Source: Clostridiaceae bacterium
Lineage (GTDB): Bacteria; Bacillota; Clostridia; Oscillospirales; Butyricicoccaceae
Direction: 5' to 3'
Assembly (NCBI GenBank): GCA_018383195.1
Contig: JAGZOP010000042.1
Span: 1 to 18,355, forward strand
DNA: 18,355 nucleotides
The notes under the pieces are model-generated. The model did not search any database, was not told the DNA's origin, and saw only the letters and a list, made by a program, of their open reading frames with translations. Of this stretch, positions 7,775 to 14,820 are shown in pieces. The stretch's first letter is position 1. Each line of letters starts with the position of its first letter. The position numbers and the translations under genes were made by a program.

Positions 7775-8904
7775 CCTTCCTCCTTTTCATACAGCACAAT
7801 GGTATCAATATTTTGCTTTTCGAGTTTGGAAAAGCGGTCTTCTGTGAAAGACGGGTCAGGATGATACCAGTCGTATTCTTCAAAAAATTCAATCCATGCG
7901 TCGGTGGTGAACACATAGCCATGGCGGGCAAATGCCTCGTTGCGGATGATGTCGATTTCGTCCTGCGTCAGCCGGTCGAGATCGGCCGAGGAGATTGCAA
8001 AGCGGTCGAGCGGCCAGAAGTGCAGATCATCGTCATCCGGAAGTGCGCCGCCCGCCGAGCGGGTACCCGTGGAGGGGGAGTAGTAGAGATATTCCCCGTC
8101 CTGCGTTTCGGGCAGCGACTTGGGCGGTTCGCTGTCGGGGGAAGCAAGCGAACCCTTATAGCGCTCGGCCTCAAACCGTTCGCCGTCGATGACGATGCGC
8201 AGGGTTCTGCTGCCGCGCGGCTTGATGCGCACTTCGGTGCCGCCCAGATCGACGTCTACGGTATCGGTGTCATCTTCCAGTTCAGCGGAATCCCAGTAGG
8301 ATTTTCCGTCCTGCTGCATGGTGACATTGAGTTCACCGTCCTCGGTGAGCAGCTCGAAAATGACGCCGCCCGCCTGCCATGCACCGTTGAAGCTGCTCCA
8401 CGAAAATGCAAGTTCGTCCTCATCGGCGGATTTGCCGGGAATGGCGGCTCCGTGCAGATTGCTCTGCGAACCGGCGGACGCATGGGGGACAGGGGAGGGC
8501 GACGGATTGCTTGCAAGCAGTTTCCACGGCTGAAAAATCACCAGCGCAGCGACAATGGCGACAATGATGAGCGCGGCGACCGCAATCATCGGAAGCGGAA
8601 CCGACGCCGGTTTGCGGGGGGACGGAGATGCCGGCGGCGGGGTGGAGCCCAGATCGTCATACCGCGGAGGGGGCGCGATATGCTCCTTGATGGTCGGCTG
8701 TTCCGGCGTTTGCTGCACGGGACCGCGCGGCGGCGGATTGAATTCCGGCGGCGGGGGAGAGGACACTTCCTGCGATGCGAGATTTTCAAAATCCGGGAAA
8801 TCGTCCTGAGGAGCCTGCGCGGAAGGCTGCTTGACCGGTTTTCCGCATTTGGTGCAGAACCGTGTGCCCTCCGGCAGCTGTGCGCCGCAGTGGATACAAA
8901 ACAT
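7765..8904 (-). CDS. Zinc-ribbon, single-pass membrane protein with C-terminal YARHG domain
   Basis: A 379-residue protein. The N-terminal zinc ribbon has Cys3, Cys6, Cys17 and Cys20 (FCIHCG...FCTKCGK). A Pro-rich cytoplasmic stretch (about 49-100) leads to one membrane helix (about 105-126, PMIAVAALIIVAIVAALVIF). An extracellular region follows, then a YARHG domain at about 305-379 (IRNEAFARHGYVFTTDAWIEFF), a module found in extracytoplasmic parts of bacterial proteins. No enzyme motif is seen. I chose the ATG at 8904 because the zinc ribbon begins there and AAAGGAAG lies 6-8 bases upstream. The ORF continues upstream to 8943 without support. It overlaps the amidase gene by 10 bases, so the two are probably co-translated and both face the wall. 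Function unknown. Confidence 0.88.
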   Translation of the reverse strand: MFCIHCGAQLPEGTRFCTKCGKPVKQPSAQAPQDDFPDFENLASQEVSSPPPPEFNPPPRGPVQQTPEQPTIKEHIAPPPRYDDLGSTPPPASPSPRKPASVPLPMIAVAALIIVAIVAALVIFQPWKLLASNPSPSPVPHASAGSQSNLHGAAIPGKSADEDELAFSWSSFNGAWQAGGVIFELLTEDGELNVTMQQDGKSYWDSAELEDDTDTVDVDLGGTEVRIKPRGSRTLRIVIDGERFEAERYKGSLASPDSEPPKSLPETQDGEYLYYSPSTGTRSAGGALPDDDDLHFWPLDRFAISSADLDRLTQDEIDIIRNEAFARHGYVFTTDAWIEFFEEYDWYHPDPSFTEDRFSKLEKQNIDTIVLYEKEEGWM

Positions 8905-8932
8905 AAAAATCTTCCTTTCTGCATGGGGATAC

Positions 8933-8965
8933 ATGGAGTCCATGAAACGGGTTCATGGATTCCAT
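8933..8965. promoter_or_regulatory. Paired 11-bp palindromes (ATGGANTCCAT) upstream of the zinc-ribbon/YARHG gene
   Basis: ATGGAGTCCAT at 8933-8943 and ATGGATTCCAT at 8955-8965 are each palindromic around one base, and their centres are 22 bp apart, about two helical turns. Together they form a larger inverted repeat with 14-base arms, one mismatch and a 5-base loop. The unit sits 15 bases upstream of the ribosome binding site of the 8904 start. It could be a double operator or a leader hairpin; I see no good promoter beside it. Confidence 0.55.
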
Positions 8966-8968
8966 ATA

Positions 8969-8985
8969 CCCCCTAGTTTAGGGGG
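8969..8985. terminator. G/C hairpin over the permease stop codon, weak terminator candidate
   Basis: CCCCCT (8969-8974) pairs with AGGGGG (8980-8985) across a 5-base loop, on top of the permease TAG stop. On the minus strand no T run follows, so it may only attenuate transcription or mark an mRNA processing point. Confidence 0.3.
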
Positions 8986-10112
8986 AGCTTTTGTCGGGAG
9001 AGGACCGCAGCCGCGAGGGCAAAAAAGAGCGCGGCGGCGGGCAGAAAAATTATGGAGTGCCCATTCATCACGTGCAGCAGCCATGTGGGGGGCAATATGG
9101 CTGAAACCGGCGCTGCGGGCGGGAAAAACTGTCCGGCATCGAACAGGATGGGGCAGAGCACCAGACAAACCGCGGGGACAAAGGGCAGCAGCGCAGTCAG
9201 CCAGCCATGTGCGGCGGGAAGCTGCGCGAGGGTGAGCGCAAGACCTGTCAGCATCAAAGCATACAGCACAATCGCTGCAAAACCGGTCACATCCGCGCCG
9301 CCGAAAAACCATGCGCCAAGTCCGAACGCAATCAGTGCGGACACCGACGCTGCGCCCATTTGCGCCGCGACAGGGCCGCAGAGCAGCGGGAGTCTGCCGG
9401 TCAGAGCCGCAGTGCGGGTAAACCAGCCTTCGGACATGCAGGCATTGAGGTCAGCGGCAAGCAACAGCGCATAGAGAAACAGCGTAACTGCAATCAGACC
9501 GCGGCAAAGTGCGCGTGCAGTGGAACGCGCAAGGGAAGGTGCAGTCTGCGCCGTGCCGTCTACGGTTTGGACGGTGAGTGCCATGCGGCGCGCAGATCCT
9601 GCGGCAACTTGTTCGGTCAGTGCATCCAGAGATTCATCGGAGGCAAGACCGTTTTCGGCGGCATAATCCGCCGCGAGATAGGGCGCGCGCACATGGTAGA
9701 GCGCGGCAGAGAACGCCTCCCCAAGCAGGGGGGACAGTGTTCCGCTGCGCGAGCGCACCACGGTCGCAAGTTTTCCGGGGTATTGCTCCGGATAACGGGT
9801 TTCAAAATCCTCGTGCAGGATAAAGCCGCATTCCCATCTGCCGGCGGCGACTTCGCTGCGGATGATTTCTTCGGAGGCTTCATGAAAGACCACAAATGCG
9901 GGGTCGGTTTCGGAAAGCGCACGGAAAAGCGCCTGCGCGCCGGGAGAATGTTCCGGCAGACAGACCCCGGCTTCGAGCGGCTGGTCACTTCGGTCTGCGG
10001 GAAACAGCAGCCCACCAGTCAGGATGGTCAGCGGTAGCAGGACGAGCAGCAGCCCTGCGCGTCTGGAAAGACGCGCAAGACCGAGTAAAAAACATCCCAA
10101 TAAAGTGTTCAT
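8973..10112 (-). CDS. ABC-2 type transporter permease (intact member of the exporter pair)
   Basis: A 379-residue membrane protein with the ABC-2 permease layout: one N-terminal helix (about residues 14-35, GLLLVLLPLTILTGGLLF), a large extracytoplasmic domain (about 36-200, including EEIIRSEVAAGRWECGFILHEDF), then five or six C-terminal helices from about 205 to the end. Pairs of such subunits form the channel of exporters powered by a separate ATPase. The ATG at 10112 has AAAAGGAAA upstream and overlaps the stop of the frameshifted sister permease as ATGA, so translation was coupled. Its partner ATPase in this locus is lost, so this intact subunit may be idle unless another ATPase serves it. 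Substrate unknown. Confidence 0.85.
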   Translation of the reverse strand: MNTLLGCFLLGLARLSRRAGLLLVLLPLTILTGGLLFPADRSDQPLEAGVCLPEHSPGAQALFRALSETDPAFVVFHEASEEIIRSEVAAGRWECGFILHEDFETRYPEQYPGKLATVVRSRSGTLSPLLGEAFSAALYHVRAPYLAADYAAENGLASDESLDALTEQVAAGSARRMALTVQTVDGTAQTAPSLARSTARALCRGLIAVTLFLYALLLAADLNACMSEGWFTRTAALTGRLPLLCGPVAAQMGAASVSALIAFGLGAWFFGGADVTGFAAIVLYALMLTGLALTLAQLPAAHGWLTALLPFVPAVCLVLCPILFDAGQFFPPAAPVSAILPPTWLLHVMNGHSIIFLPAAALFFALAAAVLSRQKLPLN

Positions 10113-11276
10113 AGGGTTTCCTTTTGGTGCCGCCGCGCGGCAAACAGCAGTGAGATACCCCAAAGCGCCGCACCGGTGAGCGTGAGTGCGGGGATGGCGT
10201 ATGCGGGCGCGTCATAGCCGCGCGCCGGGGACAAGGCGAGCGCAAGCATGCGCACCGGACTATACGGCAGCAGGATGCGCAGCGGCGCGGGGAGCAGGGC
10301 GGGAGGCAGCAGACCGCCGCCCGCGATAAGAAATCCGGTGGAAAGGAGAAAGAGGCTCAACGCCGTGCTGTCCGCACGTCCGCAGGCGCGGCACAGGCGC
10401 CGGCAAGACCGGATGCAAATACCGCTCCGGCAAGGACGCCGGAAAACGGAAAATAACCCGCTGCAAGCGCGGCAAGCGGCACGCCAAGCAGCAGGGCGGA
10501 AAGTCCGGCACACAGGGTCAGTGCGGACAGACGCAGCGGAAGCAGCGACCCGCCCGCGCTTTGCAGACGGCGCAGAAAGCCGCGTCGTGCACGTTCATCA
10601 AACAAGGGGAAGAACACCGCGCCCGCAAGCAGGATGAGATAGGAGAGCGCCGAAAGCGCGTAATGGTCGCCCGGTTCGAGCGCACCTGTGGGGGAAAGGG
10701 TTTCGGTGCGCATCAGGTCGCTGCGGCCGAGCGCCTGCTGAATATAACGCAGATTGATTTCCTGGGTGATTTTCTTTTTGGATTTTTCAAGCGGCGCGCC
10801 GGCTTGCTTGCGTTCGGCGCGTGCATCCAGCACAGCGGTTACCCCTGCCTGCGCATCCATCAGCATGCTGATGGCACAGCTGCCCGCCCAGCGCGCGAGA
10901 TATCCCTCCAGCGGGCGGCGCGCGTCCAGCAGCAGGGTGGGCGCTGCGTTTTCCCCGGAATAGATGCTTGAGAGAAAGCCGTCCGGAATGAAAAGCACTG
11001 CGGAGACTTTCCCGGCAGTGAGCTGCGCCTGCGCAGCGGCTTCGTCCATGGCATCAAAGGTACAGTAGGCGCGCACATTCTGCATCTGTCCGGCGAGGGC
11101 GGCAGCTTCGGCAGCGCCGGAACCGGACAGCGCCCGTTTTCGGAGAAAGCATCGGCAAGGCTTGCGGCTGCCGCCTGCCCGACGAGCGCGAACAGGAGGG
11201 CAGCCGCAAGCAGCAGCGCGAATCTGCGGCGGATAAGATGCAGGGAAAGCCGAAATCCGCTGAAAAACTGACGCAT
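10109..11276 (-). pseudogene. ABC-2 permease gene broken by two single-base frameshifts
   Basis: Three overlapping frames together spell one ABC-2 permease: residues from MRQFFSGFRLSLHLIRRRFA to AFSENG in the first frame, then QMQNVRAYCTF...GVLAGAVFASGLAGACAA in the second, then GRADSTALSLFLLSTGFLI to the end in the third. The first break is at the G run of the coding strand around 11133-11135 and the second around 10381-10388. Each is cured by adding one base, and the cured gene is 1170 nt (389 residues), close to its sister permease. The start overlaps the upstream stop as TGATG and the end overlaps the next start as ATGA, so the gene boundaries are intact. It could be real decay or two sequencing/assembly errors in GC-rich runs. 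Confidence 0.85.
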
Positions 11277-12274
11277 CAGAACTGGGCAGACGTCAGCTCA
11301 GGAGAGGACTGCAAAAAGCGGGATAGGGCATCCTGCGCGTTGGCCTCGATGTCATACATCAGGTCTTCGAGGTCGCTTTCGCTCATATCGGTTATGATTT
11401 GCGCGTCCGCACCGGAGAACGCAGGTCCTGCACCCTTGCCGAATGCATAGTCTGCCGAGAATGCGAGCGTTTCGCCGTCAACCGTCATTGCCACGCGGCT
11501 GAGGTCCGCGGTCAGCTTGTTGGAATCGACCGCCACAGAGCCGGAGGCATCGAGGCTCATGATGTCATAAGCGCCCGGCATGGTGAGCAGGAACGAGAAG
11601 TTGTCAGACTTCGCCTTGGTGTCGAGCGAGGTATTCATCTGGAAGAGCGTTTCGGTGTTCATCATCAGCGAGGTGGTGTCGGTAAACTTGCCGTCCTTCG
11701 GCATGTGGCTGCCTCTGGAGGACAGGGACATGCGCTCGTCGCCGTTCCGGATGGTGATGGTCAGCGCATCGATGAGCGAATCCTTGGTGCCCAGCTCTGC
11801 GCCGACAGAAATGCGGTCCTCATACATGCGGAATTTCAGTTCAGCGGATGCAATCTGCTTGCCGCGCGTGCCCAGTTCGAGGGTCAGGGTTTCGGGCAGG
11901 TTGGCTTCCAGCTGGTCTGCATCCAGCTGGAAGAGGATTTCTTCCTTCATTTGGGCAAACAGTTCATCCGGTGTCATGGACGCTTCGGCAGCGGCGGCGA
12001 GAAACATCGGCTCGAGCGCAGCCGGCAGCTGCTCGTCGTTCAGCACAAGCCGGGTGCAGTCGGTGATATACTCGGCGACATCGTCCCCGTCCAGATAAAC
12101 CGTATACATTTTGAGTTTTTCGGTTTCCCCGTTGACAGTCTGGTTGGATTCGCCGGATTTTTCAATTTCAGCGTCGTCCAGCAGTTCGGCGGATTCCTTG
12201 GCAAGCGTCAGCCCCGCGGGGTGCAGCACCGTGACGCCGTGATAGCGTTTGGTCAGTCCTTCGGCGGTGAGTAT
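11276..12274 (-). pseudogene. Chimeric remnant: ABC ATPase N-terminus fused to the C-terminal part of another protein
   Basis: The reading frame opens with ILTAEGLTKRYHGVTVLHP (about the first 20 residues of an ABC transporter ATPase). It then changes at about 12195-12210 into ESAELLDDAEIEKSGESNQ and about 310 residues of an unrelated secreted-type protein rich in beta-strand repeats, which I do not recognise at family level. Walker A, the signature motif and Walker B of the ATPase are all missing. No usable start exists: GGGAGG (12283-12288) has ATA at the proper 8-base distance, while the ATG at 12276-12278 is out of frame. The frame stays open upstream to 12376, but that lies beyond the likely promoter. 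A deletion joining two genes explains this best. The stop overlaps the permease start (TGATG). Confidence 0.75.
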
Positions 12275-12308
12275 GCATGTGACCTCCCTCGAAATCTGAG
12301 ATACACTT

Positions 12309-12317
12309 ATTATAGCA
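12309..12317 (-). promoter_or_regulatory. Extended -10 promoter for the exporter-to-prfA gene run
   Basis: On the minus strand TGCTATAAT gives TGN plus a perfect TATAAT (12309-12314). The -35 position (about 12332-12337) is poor, as is common for extended -10 promoters. A GGGAGG site follows about 20 bases downstream of the -10. Confidence 0.6.
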
Positions 12318-12353
12318 AACTGGAAACCATGAGGGAAGTATTTGGGGCGGATT

Positions 12354-12369
12354 TTGACCAAATTGTCAA
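12354..12369. promoter_or_regulatory. Dyad TTGAC-N6-GTCAA between divergent promoters
   Basis: A perfect 5-bp dyad (12354-12358 with 12365-12369) separated by 6 bases lies between the minus-strand -10 at 12309 and the plus-strand -10 at 12423. The position suits an operator controlling both directions, but five-base arms are short and chance is possible. Confidence 0.3.
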
Positions 12370-12399
12370 CTTTCATCGGGCGCGATTTGTGGGAACTGT

Positions 12400-12428
12400 T
12401 TGCATATCGGTCAGAATCATGCTATGAT
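12400..12428 (+). promoter_or_regulatory. Promoter for the coiled-coil zinc-ribbon gene
   Basis: TTGCAT (12400-12405), a 17-bp spacer and TATGAT (12423-12428), preceded by TGC to make an extended -10. Confidence 0.55.
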
Positions 12429-12494
12429 ATGGGAAAAGAACGGTGGGAAACGCGGGGTTTCCCGCAAAATGTGGAACGAGAGGGATGTTGCAGG

Positions 12495-12914
12495 ATGCTC
12501 GAAAAGCTGAAAAATACGTTTGACTGCGGCATTGCGACTGTGAGCGTCAAATCGGAATCCATGGTTGAAATGAGCCGGATTAAGGCGCAGATTCAGAACT
12601 TACAGCGCCAGCAGACGGCGCTTACAGCGCAGCTCGGCAGCGAGCTGTACGAAATGTGGAAGGCGGGAACCCTCGATCAGGAGCGCATCGAAGCGGTCTG
12701 CGGCGAGATTTCCGCGTGTGAGCAGGGAATTATGGAGCAAAACCGCCGCATGGAGCAGGTGCGCAGGGAAGAGCAGCAGCTGCTCGGGGTGCAGCCGCAG
12801 GCGCCCACCGCGCAGCCGTCCGCTCCGCAGGGATTGTTCTGCCCGTCCTGCGGCATGCGCAATCCGGCTGGTGCAAAATTCTGTATCGGCTGTGGCGCAA
12901 AAATTACAGAGTGA
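12495..12914 (+). CDS. Small coiled-coil protein with C-terminal zinc ribbon
   Basis: A 139-residue protein with no signal peptide or membrane segment. Residues about 24-98 are a Gln/Glu/Arg-rich helix likely to form a coiled coil (MSRIKAQIQNLQRQQTAL and later QNRRMEQVRREEQQL). A Pro/Ala/Gln linker follows, then a zinc ribbon with Cys116, Cys119, Cys130 and Cys133 (FCPSCGMRNPAGAKFCIGCG). Proteins of this build are common in Clostridia and mostly uncharacterised. GAGAGGGA lies about 10 bases before the ATG. The reading frame extends upstream to 12342 but the promoter at 12400-12428 argues against that. The gene is divergent from the broken exporter operon and ends in a strong terminator. It may be a cytoplasmic adaptor; function unknown. 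Confidence 0.85.
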   Translation: MLEKLKNTFDCGIATVSVKSESMVEMSRIKAQIQNLQRQQTALTAQLGSELYEMWKAGTLDQERIEAVCGEISACEQGIMEQNRRMEQVRREEQQLLGVQPQAPTAQPSAPQGLFCPSCGMRNPAGAKFCIGCGAKITE

Positions 12915-12949
12915 AAAATCCCACGTATCCGCGGATACGTGGGATTTTT
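12914..12949. terminator. 36-bp perfect palindrome, bidirectional terminator
   Basis: Two exact 18-base arms (12914-12931 and 12932-12949), with A5 on the left and T5 on the right, meet at CCGCGG. It starts on the last base of the zinc-ribbon stop codon and also lies downstream of the convergent NifX-like gene. Confidence 0.92.
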
Positions 12950-12966
12950 ATGAATAAAAACGGGTT

Positions 12967-13407
12967 TTAGATTTTCGGCAGGTTTTTGAGCGCCTCTTCC
13001 GGCACATGCACCGGACCGCAGCCTGCACACTTGGAACAGTCATGCATGCATGCCATCGGGTCGTCCGGGTCTTCTTCGCGGCAGACCTCCAAAATACTGG
13101 GGTCGCCCTGCTTTTCGCCGACGATGAATTTGGCAGCCGCCTCTTCTGCGGGACCGGTTACGCCGGGAACGAGCAGAATGCCGATCATTTCGAGCGCATT
13201 GCGCATGGAAACGCCGAGTGCGCCGCAGATCAGCACATCGACCTGCATCATGCCGAGAAAGGTCAGCATGGCGGTAGAACCGGTACCGGATGCATGCGCC
13301 AGCTCCTTACCGGTGGGCTGGCCGTTTTCCACCGTAACGATCAGGTATTCGGTGCAGGCGTTTCCGTCTGCAACCTGACCGTTTTGGTGCGCGATTGCAA
13401 TTTTCAT
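12967..13407 (-). CDS. NifX/NifB-like dinitrogenase iron-molybdenum cofactor domain protein
   Basis: A 146-residue protein. The N-terminus MKIAIAHQNGQVADGN and the segment MMQVDVLICGALGVSMRNALEMIGI match the NifX/NafY-type cofactor-binding fold that carries Fe-S or metal-cofactor precursors. A Cys-rich C-terminal tail (about 117-129, MACMHDCSKCAGCG) could bind a further cluster. In non-fixing Clostridia such proteins usually sit beside Mrp ATPases, as here: the gene is 12 bases behind the mrp stop, with AAGGGGAAG before its ATG. No nitrogenase genes are present in the window, so the name reflects fold, not nitrogen fixation. A role in Fe-S handling is inferred from family and neighbour. Confidence 0.87.
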   Translation of the reverse strand: MKIAIAHQNGQVADGNACTEYLIVTVENGQPTGKELAHASGTGSTAMLTFLGMMQVDVLICGALGVSMRNALEMIGILLVPGVTGPAEEAAAKFIVGEKQGDPSILEVCREEDPDDPMACMHDCSKCAGCGPVHVPEEALKNLPKI

Positions 13408-13419
13408 GGCAACTTCCCC

Positions 13420-14238
13420 TTACAGCATGGCTTCGAGCGCCTTCATAGCGCCCTGAAGTTCTTCAGGCAGCTTGACATCCTCAATGGCGCCGCGATCGAC
13501 CGCAGCGGCAAGATTCGGGTCGAGCGGCAGACGCGCCAAGACCGGGATTTCATACTGTGCAGCGACTTCATCCAGCTTGCTCTTGCCGAAAACCTCGATC
13601 TTCTTGCCGCAGTCCGGGCAGGCGAGGTAGCTGTAATTTTCGATGACGCCGAGAATCGGGATATTCATCATTTTCGCCATGTTGACCGCCTTGCCGACAA
13701 TCATGGAAACCAAGTCCTGCGGGGAAGTCAGGATGATGATGCCGTCGACCGGAAGGGACTGGAATACCGTCAGCGGCACGTCGCCGGTGCCGGGCGGCAT
13801 GTCTACAAACATAAAGTCTACATCCTGCCAGATGACGTCCGACCAGAACTGCTTGACCGTTTCCGCGATGATGGGACCGCGGTAGATGACCGGGTCATCC
13901 GCGTGGTCAAGAAGGAAATTGATGGAGATCATGTCGATGCCGGTCTCCGAGGTCTTGGGCAGGATGCCCTCTGCGCAGCCCTCCAGTTTACCGGACATGC
14001 CGAATGCTTTCGGGATGGAAGGACCAGTGATATCAGCGTCCAGAATCGCGGTATGATAGCCGCGGCGGTTCATGGATACCGCGAGCATCGAGGTGACAAG
14101 GCTCTTGCCGACACCGCCCTTGCCCGAGATGACACCAATGACCTTTCGGATGGTGGACAGCTCGTTGGGCTTGACGAGCAGGCTTTCCGGCGTACCGCAG
14201 CCGCCCGAGCAGGAATCGCAGTTATGCGAGCAACCCAT
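13420..14238 (-). CDS. mrp: Mrp/NBP35-family P-loop ATPase, Fe-S cluster carrier
   Basis: A 272-residue ATPase that holds and passes Fe-S clusters to apoproteins. The deviant Walker A GKGGVGKS is at residues 39-46, the second conserved block (FMFVDMPPGTGD) at about 142-153, and the bridging-cluster CxxC motif CPDC at 207-210. The N-terminal Cys-rich segment MGCSHNCDSCSGGCG resembles the extra N-terminal cluster site of NBP35-type proteins. I chose the ATG at 14238, with AAAGGAG 9 bases upstream. A TTG at 14247 would sit directly on that site. It is the first gene of a two-gene operon with the NifX-like protein. Confidence 0.95.
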   Translation of the reverse strand: MGCSHNCDSCSGGCGTPESLLVKPNELSTIRKVIGVISGKGGVGKSLVTSMLAVSMNRRGYHTAILDADITGPSIPKAFGMSGKLEGCAEGILPKTSETGIDMISINFLLDHADDPVIYRGPIIAETVKQFWSDVIWQDVDFMFVDMPPGTGDVPLTVFQSLPVDGIIILTSPQDLVSMIVGKAVNMAKMMNIPILGVIENYSYLACPDCGKKIEVFGKSKLDEVAAQYEIPVLARLPLDPNLAAAVDRGAIEDVKLPEELQGAMKALEAML

Positions 14239-14267
14239 GGTTAACAACTCCTTTGAAATGTACAGAT

Positions 14268-14295
14268 ATTATTAGTATACCGTACCTTTTGTCAA
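14268..14295 (-). promoter_or_regulatory. Promoter of the mrp operon
   Basis: On the minus strand a perfect TTGACA (14290-14295), a 16-bp spacer and AATAAT (14268-14273, 5/6). The leader to the ATG is about 25 bases and contains the AAAGGAG. Confidence 0.65.
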
Positions 14296-14322
14296 TTATC
14301 AATATCCGTCGTGCTATAGATG

Positions 14323-14352
14323 AAAAATCCCTGCCGCATGGCAGGGATTTTT
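14323..14352 (-). terminator. Intrinsic terminator after the small acidic membrane protein
   Basis: A 13-bp perfect stem (14323-14335 with 14340-14352) with a GCAT loop and a T5 end on the minus strand, beginning one base past the stop codon. Confidence 0.92.
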
Positions 14353-14353
14353 G

Positions 14354-14734
14354 TCAGTTTTCCGCTTGTTCGCGCTTTTTTTCGAGGTGTCCGCCAAGCT
14401 TGCCAAGACCGTAGCATAGCAGGATAATCATGCCGTACTTGATGATCGGGTCCTCCAGCCATTTCCGGATGCCGAGCGAAAACTTGTTGTCCAGCATGCC
14501 GAGCAGCCCCATCATAATGTAGCTGAGCGCAATGCCGAGGACGCCGCCGTGCCACACGCCGGGGGTAAAGCGGCCGAAATACAGGCGCTTTTCCTCCTGC
14601 GGTTCTTCCGGAGAAGCGTCTTCGGAAGCCTCTTCTTCGGCAGGTACATCTTCAGAAATTTCGGTTTCCTCTTCGGTGGATACCAGAGCATGCTCTTCAG
14701 TCTCTTCTATGGTCTGGCGTTCTTTTTCGTCCAT
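14354..14734 (-). CDS. Small membrane protein with acidic N-terminal tail, unknown function
   Basis: A 126-residue protein of no family I recognise. Residues about 1-50 are strongly acidic (many Glu and Asp with Ser/Thr, e.g. TEEHALVSTEEETEISED). Two membrane segments follow at about 64-82 (GVLGIALSYIMMGLLGML) and 99-115 (YGMIILLCYGLGKLGG), and the end is basic (LEKKREQAEN). I chose the ATG at 14734, 10 bases after AAAGGA; a GTG at 14743 is too close to that site. It has its own promoter and terminator, so it is monocistronic, and is divergent from the MFS gene. Confidence 0.75.
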   Translation of the reverse strand: MDEKERQTIEETEEHALVSTEEETEISEDVPAEEEASEDASPEEPQEEKRLYFGRFTPGVWHGGVLGIALSYIMMGLLGMLDNKFSLGIRKWLEDPIIKYGMIILLCYGLGKLGGHLEKKREQAEN

Positions 14735-14765
14735 CGGGTACACGTCCTTTCAGGGTACTGGGTCA

Positions 14766-14794
14766 AGTATATCAAAAAAATTCACAAACGACAA
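14766..14794 (-). promoter_or_regulatory. Promoter of the small acidic membrane protein gene
   Basis: On the minus strand TTGTCG (14789-14794), a 17-bp spacer that is T-rich next to the -10, and TATACT (14766-14771, 5/6). Confidence 0.6.
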
Positions 14795-14820
14795 CTGTTT
14801 TCGGGCAAAACTCCAGTTTA

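Noticed and set aside
7627..8976. A 449-codon plus-strand frame opposite the zinc-ribbon/YARHG gene.
   Set aside because: Composition is low-complexity Arg/Gly, with no ribosome site or family match. The minus-strand genes here show clear zinc-ribbon, YARHG and amidase motifs.
8973..12274. A novel antiphage or secretion system built around the permeases and zinc-ribbon proteins.
   Set aside because: No nuclease, effector or immunity-type domain is visible, and the permeases are ordinary ABC-2 subunits. Decay of an exporter explains the region better.
12342..12494. Extension of the coiled-coil zinc-ribbon protein upstream to 12342.
   Set aside because: The promoter at 12400-12428 lies inside the extension, and the added residues are unlike the rest.
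12967..14238. Nitrogen-fixation genes suggested by the NifX-like protein.
   Set aside because: No nitrogenase structural or NifB/E/N genes are present. The NifX-like plus Mrp pair is common in non-fixing Clostridia.
13006..14244. A 412-codon plus-strand frame opposite mrp and the NifX-like gene.
   Set aside because: Both minus-strand genes have conserved motifs, ribosome sites and a promoter. The plus-strand frame has none.
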